A stretch of 64,000 bases of DNA from Sphaerulina vaccinii. Its lineage: Eukaryota; Ascomycota; Dothideomycetes; Mycosphaerellales; Mycosphaerellaceae. This document shows positions 9,892-18,668 of the stretch, piece after piece. Location: positions 558,001 to 622,000 of the forward strand of contig JAKUDP010000014.1 in NCBI GenBank assembly GCA_022570795.1, written 5' to 3'. Both the position numbers and the translations under genes were made by a program. The notes under the pieces are model-generated. The model was not told where the DNA came from, did no database searches, and saw only the letters and a list, made by a program, of their open reading frames with translations. Each line of letters opens with the position of its first letter. The stretch's first letter is position 1.

Positions 9892-11148
9892 ATGCTGATC
9901 ACCACTTTCCTCACCTCGATTCTTGCCGCTACAGCTACAGCCGAGGTTGAAGCTTTGTGAGTACCGAGTGCAGCCTGGGCTGCTTTCTAACGCTGGAAAG
10001 CCTTCCAGTGGCGCTCAGACAGCTTTCACTGGCCACGCATCTAGCATTGAGCAACGTGCAGCAGATTTCATCGCTAACGATGATCTTAGCAGGCGCGAAG
10101 GAGAAGTCTCTACCGAACATGAGGCTTTCGATAAAAGAGCTATTGGCGCAGCTCTCGTTCTCAGTTTCCCTCTGTTGGCTGCAGCCGGAATTTGCGGCGC
10201 TTTCCAATGCTGGAATGTTGGAAAAGACAAGACCAACAAGCGCTCGGTCGACGAAAACACCATAATGGAGAAACGCATGGCAGATTTCCTCGCCGATGAC
10301 AGCTTCGACGAAGTCTACGAGCGCACGCGTGTAGTAGGTCTGATCCTTTAAAGCGCGAAGCAGAACTCTCTACCGACTCTGAGGTCCTCGAAAAAAGAGT
10401 TTTTGGCGCAGCTGCAGCTTTAGCTATTGCCAGCCCTCTCTTAGTTACGGGCGGAATCTGTGCTGCTATTAAATGCCGGGACACTTTCGACAACTACAAC
10501 AAGCGCTCAGTGGTCGACGAAAACAGCATAATGGAGAGACGCAGCATGGCAGATTTCCTCGTCGACGACAACTTCGACGAAGTCTACAAGCGCACGTATC
10601 TGGAAGACAAGATCAAGAAACGCGTAGCCGTACTGTTCCCATCCCTGGTCGGCAGCGACTTTGTCAAGCACGAAGCAGACATTACTGGCAGCCTTGGGGT
10701 CCTCGACAGAAGAGTCATCAGTCCGTCGATTGCTGTCCGTGCCAATTTAGGAACATTGACAGAGACTTGCGCCATGGTTGATTGTATCGGCGCTTCCGAA
10801 AAGCGCTCAGACGACGACAACATTGCTGCGATCGTAGACAGCATTATCCGGAAATGCATCGCAGACTTCATCGCCGACGACAGATTCGATGATATCTACA
10901 AACGCATGTTCCTCGCCGACAAGATTAACAAGCGCGCAAACGAGTTGCTCCCAAATATGTTTGGCAACGGCGACAACAGCGTCATCCACACACGTTCCAA
11001 CGATGTCGCTACTGTTGAATGCGAAGCAGCATTCATGGCTCAATATGAGGGCCTCCAGAAAAGAGCACTTCCCTTGGCGCTCGCTATTGGTGGCCCAGTC
11101 GCAGCTTTCGCCATCCCTTGCGCTATCTTCAAATGCATCCCAACTTGA
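9892..11148 (+). CDS. Secreted, KR-punctuated modular repeat protein (KEP/RiPP-precursor-like)
   Basis: Exon 1 (9892..9956) encodes a signal peptide (MLITTFLTSILAATATA). A 52-nt intron (GTGAGT donor, CTAAC branch, TTCCAG acceptor; 9957..10008) follows. Exon 2 runs from 10009. The frame closes at 10351, but a coding-like frame continues to 11148. A 53-nt GT-AG segment (10331..10383) could be an intron that joins them, giving 383 residues; otherwise the copy is frameshifted. Four diverged modules repeat. Each has an ADFxADDxFDxxYKR-like acidic block and then a KR or RR followed at once by a hydrophobic peptide ending in C-x4-C (GICGAFQC, GICAAIKC, ETCAMVDC, IPCAIFKC). KR/RR sites are the Kex2 cleavage signal in the Golgi. 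Fungal Kex2-processed repeat proteins and dikaritin precursors share this architecture. No UstYa or tyrosinase gene is visible nearby. The function is unknown. Confidence 0.65.
9957..10008 (+). other. Intron 1 of the secreted repeat-protein gene
   Basis: 52 nt, GTGAGT donor, TTTCTAACG branch site and TTCCAG acceptor. It places the signal peptide in frame with the first repeat module (exon 2 begins GAQTAFTGH). The alternative acceptor at 10000 leads to a frame without module similarity. Confidence 0.75.
10331..10383 (+). other. Possible intron or out-of-frame contraction in module 2
   Basis: 53 nt bounded by GT (GTAGTA, a weak donor) and CTCTGAG. Removing it restores frame. Its second half still resembles coding sequence of module 1 (LKREAELSTDSEVLEKR against SRREGEVSTEHEAFDKR), so it may instead mark a frameshifting deletion. 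Confidence 0.4.
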
Positions 11149-11879
11149 GACTTACCAAGAAGCGAGCAAATGGGCGTGGGGAGTGGCTATGAGTTTTTGA
11201 TTGATGAGCATTATCAGGAGTTTCTCATAGCGTTAGGGCCCATCTCGTAGTCTATGTATACTTTCGAGTCGGAGCCGACGGGCATCTGATTTGACCTCTG
11301 CTTTCCTGATCTGGTCTGATCATCAGCTATGCTTCGCGACAGAAGTCTGTCTCGAATGTGTCGGCCGCGTGTGTATAGCAGTTCTCTTGTCCTCGCGCAA
11401 TGAATGCTATTCGTGGCGTCTTCTTGATGAGCAGGTTCCGCAGTTCGTCAGCGCAACTCTGCGGTCGTATTTGTTCTTAAGAGTATTGTATACATGTAGC
11501 TCGTCTCAGAACTATGTATTGCGTGAAAGGGTGATGTAGGAGATCAGGAAAAGACACCCCTGGTCTTGTATCTTGCAGGACCCCCACGCCACGCGGTCGG
11601 GAGTTCGACGCAGGAACACGACTGATCGAGCAAAACAGACTCCAATGTACGAAGCACAACACATCACACTGGTGTTTCAACCCGTATTGTTCTATTTTCA
11701 TGTTTCAGCTGAAGGGAAACATAGCCACGAGAAGTAGAAACTCTTCCTTTTAAACATCTTTCCCTCACTTCCTTTCAACGTCATCCTTTGAGCAGTCCGT
11801 CCCTGAAGTCCAGATCAGGCCACATTGAACAGCTATATCACAACTCACACGACCACAACAAACAGGAACTCCGCCCAGC
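11149..11879. other. Intergenic region upstream of GNA1
   Basis: The 3' flank of the repeat-protein gene and the promoter of GNA1. The last 120 bases are pyrimidine-rich, as is common in strongly transcribed fungal promoters. No further gene is supported. Confidence 0.55.
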
Positions 11880-12597
11880 ATGGCGACATCGAATGGGAAC
11901 GTCGCAAACGCCCTCTTCTCCTCCGCGCTCATCTCTCCACAAGTCCTCTCCGCTCTCCCAGAAGGCTATGCGATTCGACCTCTCGAACGAAGCGATTTCG
12001 AGCAAGGCTTCCTCGATGTGCTCAGAGTGCTGACGCAAGTCGGCGAGATTACGAAAGAAGAGTTTGAGCAGAGGTTCGATGAGATGAAGGGCAGCACGAG
12101 TGACGTACAGAGCTCGACTGTGGCAGGCTCTATGAAGGCTAATGCGGGCGGGTACCATATCCTGGTGATTCTGGACGGGGAGAAGAAGATCGTGGGGACA
12201 GGAGCCTTGATCGTTGAGAGGAAATTGTAAGTGTACTCTCTCGCTATCCCTCTTGTGCTCCAACCTGCTTGAGGAGTAGCTTTGGTGGGCTGATGGGGAA
12301 TGTATATGAAGGAAGCTGTATGCGCCAGATATACGAAAGTGTGAGACTAACTGTTTGAAACACAGTATTCATCATCTTGGACTTGTGGGACATATCGAGG
12401 ACATTGCAGTCACGAAGGATCAGCAAGGCAAGAAGCTTGGACTGAGGATCATTCAGGCATTGGACTATCTGGCTGAGCAGGTCGGCTGCTATAAGACAAT
12501 CCTAGACTGCTCAGAAGCGAATGAAGGGTTCTATGTCAAGTGCGGCTACAAGAGGGCAGGCTTGCAGATGGCACACTACTACGAGAAGTCATCATAG
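11880..12597 (+). CDS. GNA1: Glucosamine 6-phosphate N-acetyltransferase
   Basis: Two exons: 11880..12226 and 12366..12597, with a 139-nt intron (GTAAGTG donor, ACTAACTG branch, CACAG acceptor). The product is 192 residues, somewhat longer at the N-terminus than yeast Gna1 (about 159). It is a GNAT-fold enzyme. Exon 1 carries the core beginning (YAIRPLERSDFEQGFLDVL) and exon 2 the hallmark HHLGLVGHIEDIAV followed by QQGKKLG, the acetyl-CoA pyrophosphate-binding Q/R-x-x-G-x-G/A element. The C-terminus FYVKCGYKRAGLQMAHYY contains the residues that cradle the sugar phosphate. It acetylates GlcN-6-P with acetyl-CoA in the cytosol, the second step from fructose-6-P toward UDP-GlcNAc for chitin and glycans. 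It is normally an essential single-copy gene. Confidence 0.95.
12227..12365 (+). other. GNA1 intron
   Basis: 139 nt, clearly longer than the other introns in the window. It has a consensus donor (GTAAGTG), a branch site (ACTAACTG) about 20 nt before the end and a CACAG acceptor. The splice falls inside a Phe codon (TT|T). Confidence 0.9.
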
Positions 12598-13353
12598 AAT
12601 GAGGGCTTCGAGCAGAGTGTGGGCATGCCGAAGGAGGTGGCAATTGTCATCCTGTTCGTGATGCTAGCATCAGCATGGCATCAAGCAGGACGAGGGCATC
12701 AAGCAGGATGAGGGCATTAAGCATGAGAAAACAACAGCGCACGGAGACGTGCACACACTGTTGGGAACAGTACTGAGACAGAGCTCAGCGCAGAAGCAGC
12801 TACAGAGGGTCGGCTCAAGCATATACACTAGATAGACGCTGAATAGCATCACACATGTCAAGCTCTGGTGCTGTCATGCCTGCATTCCACCTCACTTCGA
12901 GCTTTACAGGCACACAGCTCGAGTTGACCAGAGAATCAACGCGGGTATTTGTGAAGAACATTTCCCGATGCTTACGAGTCCGGCCGTATACATGCAGTGA
13001 CCTTGAAGATTGGCTGACTGCATCTGAAGGCCTTGTCGTGCAGAGAGTGGCTCTTTCACGTGCGAATCAATGACCATTTCGAGAAAACAGTGGGTCCGCC
13101 AAGCCATATAGCTGCAGCTGCCATCTCATCGAAGCTATCTCTGACACAGCAAGCACAATCATCGATACATTGTTCTTGAGCCGAATTGTCTGGAAGGCGA
13201 ATACATGTCAGAAACCAGCTACACCACTGGTCTACGGCCGAGCCTCTAGCTTGAAAGTTTTTGGAAGAGAATTCTGGACGTATCTTACCAACTATCGAGT
13301 TGATCACAACCTTGGCGAAGAGCTTACTTCAAGAGTAGCTACCCGCAATCGTG
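12598..13353. other. Intergenic region with a small minisatellite
   Basis: The spacer between GNA1 and TRM44. It contains the 18-bp tandem repeat at 12677-12730 and otherwise only short incoherent ORFs. Its end should serve as the TRM44 promoter. Confidence 0.55.
12677..12730 (+). repeat. 18-bp minisatellite, three units
   Basis: The unit GGCATCAAGCAGGACGAG is followed by a copy with one change and a third, more diverged copy (GGCATTAAGCATGAGAAA). It lies about 80 bp past the GNA1 stop. Read in one frame it would encode GIKQDE-type hexapeptides, but that frame is not part of a supported gene. Confidence 0.8.
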
Positions 13354-15180
13354 ATGGCGAATCCTTCGGGCCAACAGGCAAAGCAAAACGGAACAGCTGT
13401 GGCACTGCCGAAGAAGCCGGCATTCGAGCCGGTAGCCAGCACCAAGATCAAGCATTTGATATCACTGCCTGACGAGCTTTGGCTGGCTGTACTCGAGTGT
13501 CCATGCATGTTCCCGACGAGTGCTTTCAACACTGTGATGATGAACCTGATCAAGAATCCAAACATCACTTCGAGTCACCTCTTCCGAGCCGACATCTTCT
13601 ACGACAGCGAGAACGATCATTCATTCGACCCGGACGACCGTGAAGACCCTTATAGAGAAGGACTCGTGAAGCACCTCAAGGCAGATCTACAGCCGGTCAA
13701 AGCAGCATGGCCAGAGTTCCGACTCGAGCGAACGATGGTACGGCAGCTGATACCGAGAAATCCTCAACTTGACAAGCCTCTGGTGCAGACTTGCCATATC
13801 TTCCAGCAGTACAGCTACGATGGTGACCAGACAACGGCACGAACGCTGGTACTATACATCCCGCATGTGCTAAAGTTGGAAGACATGCCGTTCTATCATC
13901 CGACAGTCTCACAGCTTGCCTTCCTTCACACATGGAAGAGCTCATCATCAATTCCTACAAGTCCTCCAAAGAACGAGTTAGAAGAGCCAACAGAACCGCC
14001 TGGCACACTCACACTTCTCTACCGTCTCTTCCCAGAAGAACAATTATCAACCAAACTCGAACGCACAGCCCTCAAGCTCCTCCAAACAATCCACAAGCAC
14101 GGTCAAGGCCAGCTCACAGGCTACGAGAAAAGAGTCCGCCACGACCAACTCATACCACAGAAACGCTACCAAGACACCTACACACGTCTGAAAGCCAAAT
14201 ATGGTCGATATCTCAGTGAAAACTGGGTCGAAGTCACCGATCCAGGAAAGCACGTCTTCGAAGACATAGGCATAGCAGCCTATCTCATCGAACTATGGAG
14301 AGATATGTACGCTTCACCTCAGCAGACCAACGGCAACGGCCATACATCAGATCTACCGCCCTTCCCCGGCTTCATCGACATAGGCTGCGGAAACGGTCTC
14401 CTAACATATATCCTCCTCTCCGAAGGCTACAGTGGTTCAGGATTCGATGCCCGACGACGTAAAACTTGGTCAATCTTCCCTCCTGAAATCCAAGCACAAC
14501 TCAAACAACAGATCCTCGTACCTCAAACCTTTCATCAAGATGCACACGATGAATGGCATTCAGGCATCCTTCCCTCACCAGGAGGAACATTCATAATATC
14601 AAACCACGCAGACGAATTAACGGCTTGGACACCACTTCTCGCCTACCTCAATAAATCATCGTTCATAGCAATACCCTGCTGTTCTCACGATTTGGGTGGA
14701 GCGAGATTTCGCGCTCCGGGTAGTACAGCTACAGCACGAGCTGAAGCTAAGCAGGACAAGAAGAAATTGGATCATCCTTTGGCTTTCGAGCGTCTGCCTC
14801 AACAAGCAGAGGCTGGCGCTGAACGCGATATCGACGGGATAACACTCACGCAAGCACCCGAAACGGGTTCGTTGAATAAAACTCTTGTACAGAAGAAAAT
14901 GGCTTCGGCGTATTCGACACTTTGTTCGTATGTGTCTAGTTTGGCAGAGGAAGTTGGCTTTGAGACGGAAAGTGATGTACTCAGGATACCTAGTACGAGG
15001 AATGCGTGTCTTGTTGGCAGGAGAAGGAGGCTTGATGTGGAAGACAACGATGATGATACGAGGTCTCACAAGGTCGCTGAGTTGGTGGCGAGGGAAATGA
15101 AGAAGGATATCAACATTGTAGCCGCAGAGTGGATCGAAAGGGCGGAGAAGCTGATGAAGAAGCCTAGTAGTGGGCATTGA
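13354..15180 (+). CDS. TRM44: tRNA (uracil-2'-O)-methyltransferase Trm44
   Basis: An intronless ORF of 608 residues from the ATG at 13354 (a GTG directly before it is not the start). The methyltransferase core begins near residue 310 with KHVFEDIGIAAYLIELW. It continues with the SAM-binding motif FIDIGCGNGLLTYIL near residue 340 and GYSGSGFDARRRKTW, the signature of the Trm44/METTL19 (DUF1613) family. Later, FIISNHADELTAWTPLLA and AIPCCSHDLGG match the conserved back half of the fold. The enzyme methylates the ribose of U44 in tRNA-Ser in the cytoplasm. The N-terminal 300 residues are less conserved, as expected. The length is close to that of yeast Trm44 (567). Confidence 0.93.
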   Translation: MANPSGQQAKQNGTAVALPKKPAFEPVASTKIKHLISLPDELWLAVLECPCMFPTSAFNTVMMNLIKNPNITSSHLFRADIFYDSENDHSFDPDDREDPYREGLVKHLKADLQPVKAAWPEFRLERTMVRQLIPRNPQLDKPLVQTCHIFQQYSYDGDQTTARTLVLYIPHVLKLEDMPFYHPTVSQLAFLHTWKSSSSIPTSPPKNELEEPTEPPGTLTLLYRLFPEEQLSTKLERTALKLLQTIHKHGQGQLTGYEKRVRHDQLIPQKRYQDTYTRLKAKYGRYLSENWVEVTDPGKHVFEDIGIAAYLIELWRDMYASPQQTNGNGHTSDLPPFPGFIDIGCGNGLLTYILLSEGYSGSGFDARRRKTWSIFPPEIQAQLKQQILVPQTFHQDAHDEWHSGILPSPGGTFIISNHADELTAWTPLLAYLNKSSFIAIPCCSHDLGGARFRAPGSTATARAEAKQDKKKLDHPLAFERLPQQAEAGAERDIDGITLTQAPETGSLNKTLVQKKMASAYSTLCSYVSSLAEEVGFETESDVLRIPSTRNACLVGRRRRLDVEDNDDDTRSHKVAELVAREMKKDINIVAAEWIERAEKLMKKPSSGH

Positions 15181-15565
15181 TTGGTTGAATGATCTATCGA
15201 TCGCTGGGAGGTGAAGACTAGGTATCCTGAAAGTGTTGGGTACCCAAGCAAGTCCCTCTCTTCGTTGCCCCTTCCGGCAATAGGGCATGCAGGTGTGGAG
15301 GTGCGAGAGCATCTGTCTCGCCGTCAAGTCACGTCCGGACCACATCGCATGCCGCGATTCCCGGTTAGTGACTGGCTGAGATCGCCCGCCGAGATCATGA
15401 AGTCGTGGAGGAAGCGCATCAAGGCGACAGCGGCTCTTGGATCTTGCGTCGCTTGGTGAGGCTCGAGACGCTATTGCTGCGGTGTAGATGTGGCTGTGGC
15501 GCGCGCTGTACATATGCGTTAGCAGAAGCAATAGGCATAGTATGAAGTCTTTGAGCACTCACTTC
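15181..15565. other. Convergent spacer
   Basis: 385 bp between the 3' ends of TRM44 and the glycine-zipper gene. No ORF or repeat of interest is seen. Confidence 0.6.
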
Positions 15566-17485
15566 CTAATCGCTGTAGTACCCAGCCTTTCTAAGGTGGT
15601 ATTCCTTTTCGCGGTTTTCTTCTTTGCGTCTGTAGCACTCACATGTCAGCTTCGATTCTCCCCACACACTTCGCACGCGAGCTCTCCCACAGTGGGTGAG
15701 ACCAAGAGTATGGCAGAGCAGCTCAGCATCACCTCTCTACCATCTCCTGGCTCACCCACCATCCCCACTCTTCGCCCCAACCACACCGTCTCATCGAGTA
15801 CTGTTCTTACCTCGAATTCGAAGGTGGTGGCGGTGGCTTTCTGTTCTCGCTCTTCTCGCGGTTGTGACTCTTATGATGCTTTTGATGTGATGATGCACGA
15901 GGATCAACATACCTCTCCCTAGCTTGGAAAATGTTAGCTGCTGCTGCGCCTACTGCGGTCGCCACTACTCGAGGAATGGGTCCTTTCCCAAACTCGCTAC
16001 CAATCAGGCCGCCTGCGAGCGCGCCAATCGCGCTATACCCCAGCCCTCGCTGGGAGGTATCGAATGTTCCTTTTGCTACTGACTTACTTCGGGAGGCTGC
16101 TGTGGGCGGCGCATCGTCTCGTGGGGCAGGTCGCGATCTTCGTCGTCGGTCTCGTTCGTCGCGTGAGTCGTCGGAGTAGCTATCTTCGGACGGCGTGCGG
16201 TCTCGTCTCGCCTTTCGTGATCGTCTACGATCTCTATCTCGGCGGGAGTCGCGAGCAGTATCATCAGAATCATAGCCACTACCTCTGCTTCGATCATCAT
16301 AACGTCCATCGTACTGTCCATTCTGCTGTGGATGTGGGTTAGGCATATATCCTGGCTGTGTGCCGGGCGCCGCCTCCTGAGCGTACGGGTTCTGCTGGTA
16401 CTGTCCTGGAATTGGTGCTACTTTCGGTGCAGGTGCAGCGACCTGGTTCATGTACGTTGGCTGCACTGAGCCGACATCTGATTGTGGTGGAGGAAAGCCA
16501 GGCTGGCCTTGTGGGTGAGTTGGTCCCCCGTAGATGTGCGCATAAGGAACATATCCAGTAGACATGCCTCCGCGCAATGTTGATGTAGATCGTGCTGGAG
16601 GTTGGTTTGGGTCCAACGAGTTGATGCTACCAGGCACGTTGGGTTGTGCTGCAAATGGCTGTGGTGAGCCATAGGCACCATTGGATGGCATTGGCGAGCC
16701 GTATGCGCCGTTCGGAGGCATAGGTGATCCATAAGCGCCATTCGTAGGCATAGGCATAGGTGAACCGTACACCGAGGGCATTGGCGATCCGTATGCTCCA
16801 TTGCGCTGGAACTGCTGAGCAGCTGCCGCTCCAGCACCCATTTCTGCGGCGCCTGTCACAGGATCGGTGTATGAGGCAGAGGGAGGACCTTGCTCTGTTG
16901 TAGGAATAGCCCCATCTCCATACTCCACTCCATTGTTACGAGACCGGCGCGAGGATCGATGATGGCCATCGTCCTTACCATACTTGTCGTCGTCGTCCCT
17001 TCGACGCGCTCTGCTACGCTTCCGACGTGGTCGATTGTTAATCTCGTCGAAGTCGTTGGTCCTATCATGCGACGTCTTATCAGACCGCTTAGATTTGTGA
17101 CCTTCGGATCGATAACCAGCGTCTCGGTCGTCTCTGGAGTCACGATCGTCGTCGTCGTACTCGTCGTCGCTATAGCGCCTCGAGCGTCGCTTGCTCATCT
17201 CAGCGTTCTTTCTCTTCGCCTTTTCCAAGTCGTGTTCCGCTTGCTGCTCTTTGGCCTTGTAGTAGCCTCCGGGAATCTTGTCGAACCACGCATCAGGAAC
17301 CTTGTCAGTCTTTTTATACCGCCAAGTTAGCAATGCAAAGTGACACCATCAACCGGGTTCAGGATGCTTGAATTGACTTACGCCCCACATGACACCTGTA
17401 GGAGGCGGCAGATTAGCCTGGGCACGATTCATGGGTCAAATTTGGTTGTTTCTTTTCGCTCACCTCGTAGAATGAGCTTCTCCAT
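15566..17485 (-). CDS. Disordered Arg/Asp/Gln/Pro-rich protein with glycine-zipper segment, unknown function
   Basis: Four exons: 17485..17464 (22 nt), 17395..17382 (14 nt), 17309..15811 and 15629..15566. Introns are 68, 72 and 181 nt, all with good GT-AG ends. The spliced product is 532 residues, starting MEKLILRGVMWGTDKVPDAW and ending KAGYYSD. After a charged helical start comes an R/D/S-rich stretch resembling RS-type disorder. Next is a run of NGAYGSPMP-like repeats (about five copies), then a glycine-zipper-like hydrophobic segment (YSAIGALAGGLIGSEFGKG) near residue 440. The last exon is basic (RRKEENREKEYHLRKAG). Conservation of the first 12 residues across two tiny exons suggests a functional N-terminus. 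Localisation and role are unknown. Confidence 0.8.
15630..15810 (-). other. Intron 3 of the glycine-zipper gene
   Basis: 181 nt, GTAAGA donor and GCTACAG acceptor. Without splicing the frame stops at once with TAA. With splicing it adds 20 residues ending KAGYYSD. Confidence 0.75.
16655..16800 (-). repeat. Coding tandem repeat, YGSPMP units
   Basis: Imperfect repeats of about 27-36 bp encode NGAYGSPMP-type units within the glycine-zipper protein. Variation between units (PSVYGSPMPMPT, NGAYGSPMPP, NGAYGSPQP) indicates an aged, possibly length-variable tract. Confidence 0.75.
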
Positions 17486-18668
17486 ATGATTTCCTATCGT
17501 CCGAAGGGAGCGGCTTGCAAATTTGAGGCGTCTTCGTCGACTGTATCAAGAAAGCCCCAGCAAGCTGCTCGAAAAATGCGATCTTGGTGAATGTCTCCCG
17601 TTTCACGTGCGTCGGGTATCAACACATCAACATGGATATGGCTGGCGCGTTTGGTTGGGAGGCTGTGAGCTCGCGAGGATGAGCCTGAAAACGCAGGCGA
17701 TGCTGTCTCCACCGATAAGACGACACCTCTGGCGGTGGCTGCTGAAGTGAGCTGTCGTTGGAGAAATGCTGGTGTCGCAAGAAAGCTGCTGGAAGTTCTG
17801 CTGGCGGTATTGTCGGTGTCGCTATCGGATAGTGCAGTAGGAGATTGGACGAAATGAATGATCTTCTGCAGGATAACCGGGCTGCAGTCCTGTCGCAGAG
17901 GTCGATCCGTACTTACATCTGCTGCCCACGCAGTCGTCTCGCGGCTGTGGAACACAAGTGAAGAGTGGAGGTTCTGTTTCTGTCGCGCTTGCACCAACAA
18001 GACGTCACTGTGGCTGAGTTGCGGCAGTCGCGTCGCAGAAAAGTGCGAACAAGAGTTGGCTGCGCAGTTGCATGCTTATGCGGAGGAAAGGTCATGCGGT
18101 GAGCGTGCGTGTGTTGGCCGTGTGTGGCTCTGTGAAGATGGCTGTTGGCACGACCGACGAATCCAGATTCAGTGAAGGAGCGAGATCGGCGGCGACCTGC
18201 ATATCGTCATTCCTCTCTGCCGGCGTCTGCAATCTGGTGCGATCTTGGAGCTGATTGCAGACAGTATGGAATAAGAGCAGGAATATCATACTTCAGGAAA
18301 TGGAGAGGCTGAATTCATGAACTTGCGAGGGAGAAGACACGAGCACGAAGATCTGGAAAAGCAACGAAGCCTACACCAGGTCACCCCAAGGAGCACTTAG
18401 AAGACGGTATGAGGGACGTCCTTGATATCTGCTGCGGCTTGCAAGCATGCTATAGCCGGACGTACTGCCTGCACCGTGTATTCTCCTGTCAGCATGTAGC
18501 AAAAAATGCAGTCAGGAGTTTGACAATTAGGGAATTCTCAGTCATGGTGATCTCACGATTCCGGAGATTCGACAAGAAAACGAGAAATTACAAGCTGTTT
18601 GGTAGACGGTGTTCATAAACTAGAAATCATCTCGTGACGCATCAGACACTGTGGTCGCACACTCGCAT
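17486..18668. other. Intergenic region, 1.2 kb
   Basis: This contains the promoter of the glycine-zipper gene and the 3' flank of the siderophore transporter. A 168-codon minus-strand ORF (17494-18000) starts with TTG, has no recognisable features and overlaps the likely promoter; I do not accept it. Nothing else is evident. Confidence 0.5.

Noticed and set aside
11560..11630. Possible tRNA (GGGAGTTCGACGC resembles a T-arm)
   Set aside because: The flanking bases do not form the five-pair T stem, and no matching acceptor, D or anticodon arms could be found.
17494..18000. 168-codon minus-strand ORF
   Set aside because: It starts with TTG, has no domain, and covers the likely promoter of the glycine-zipper gene.
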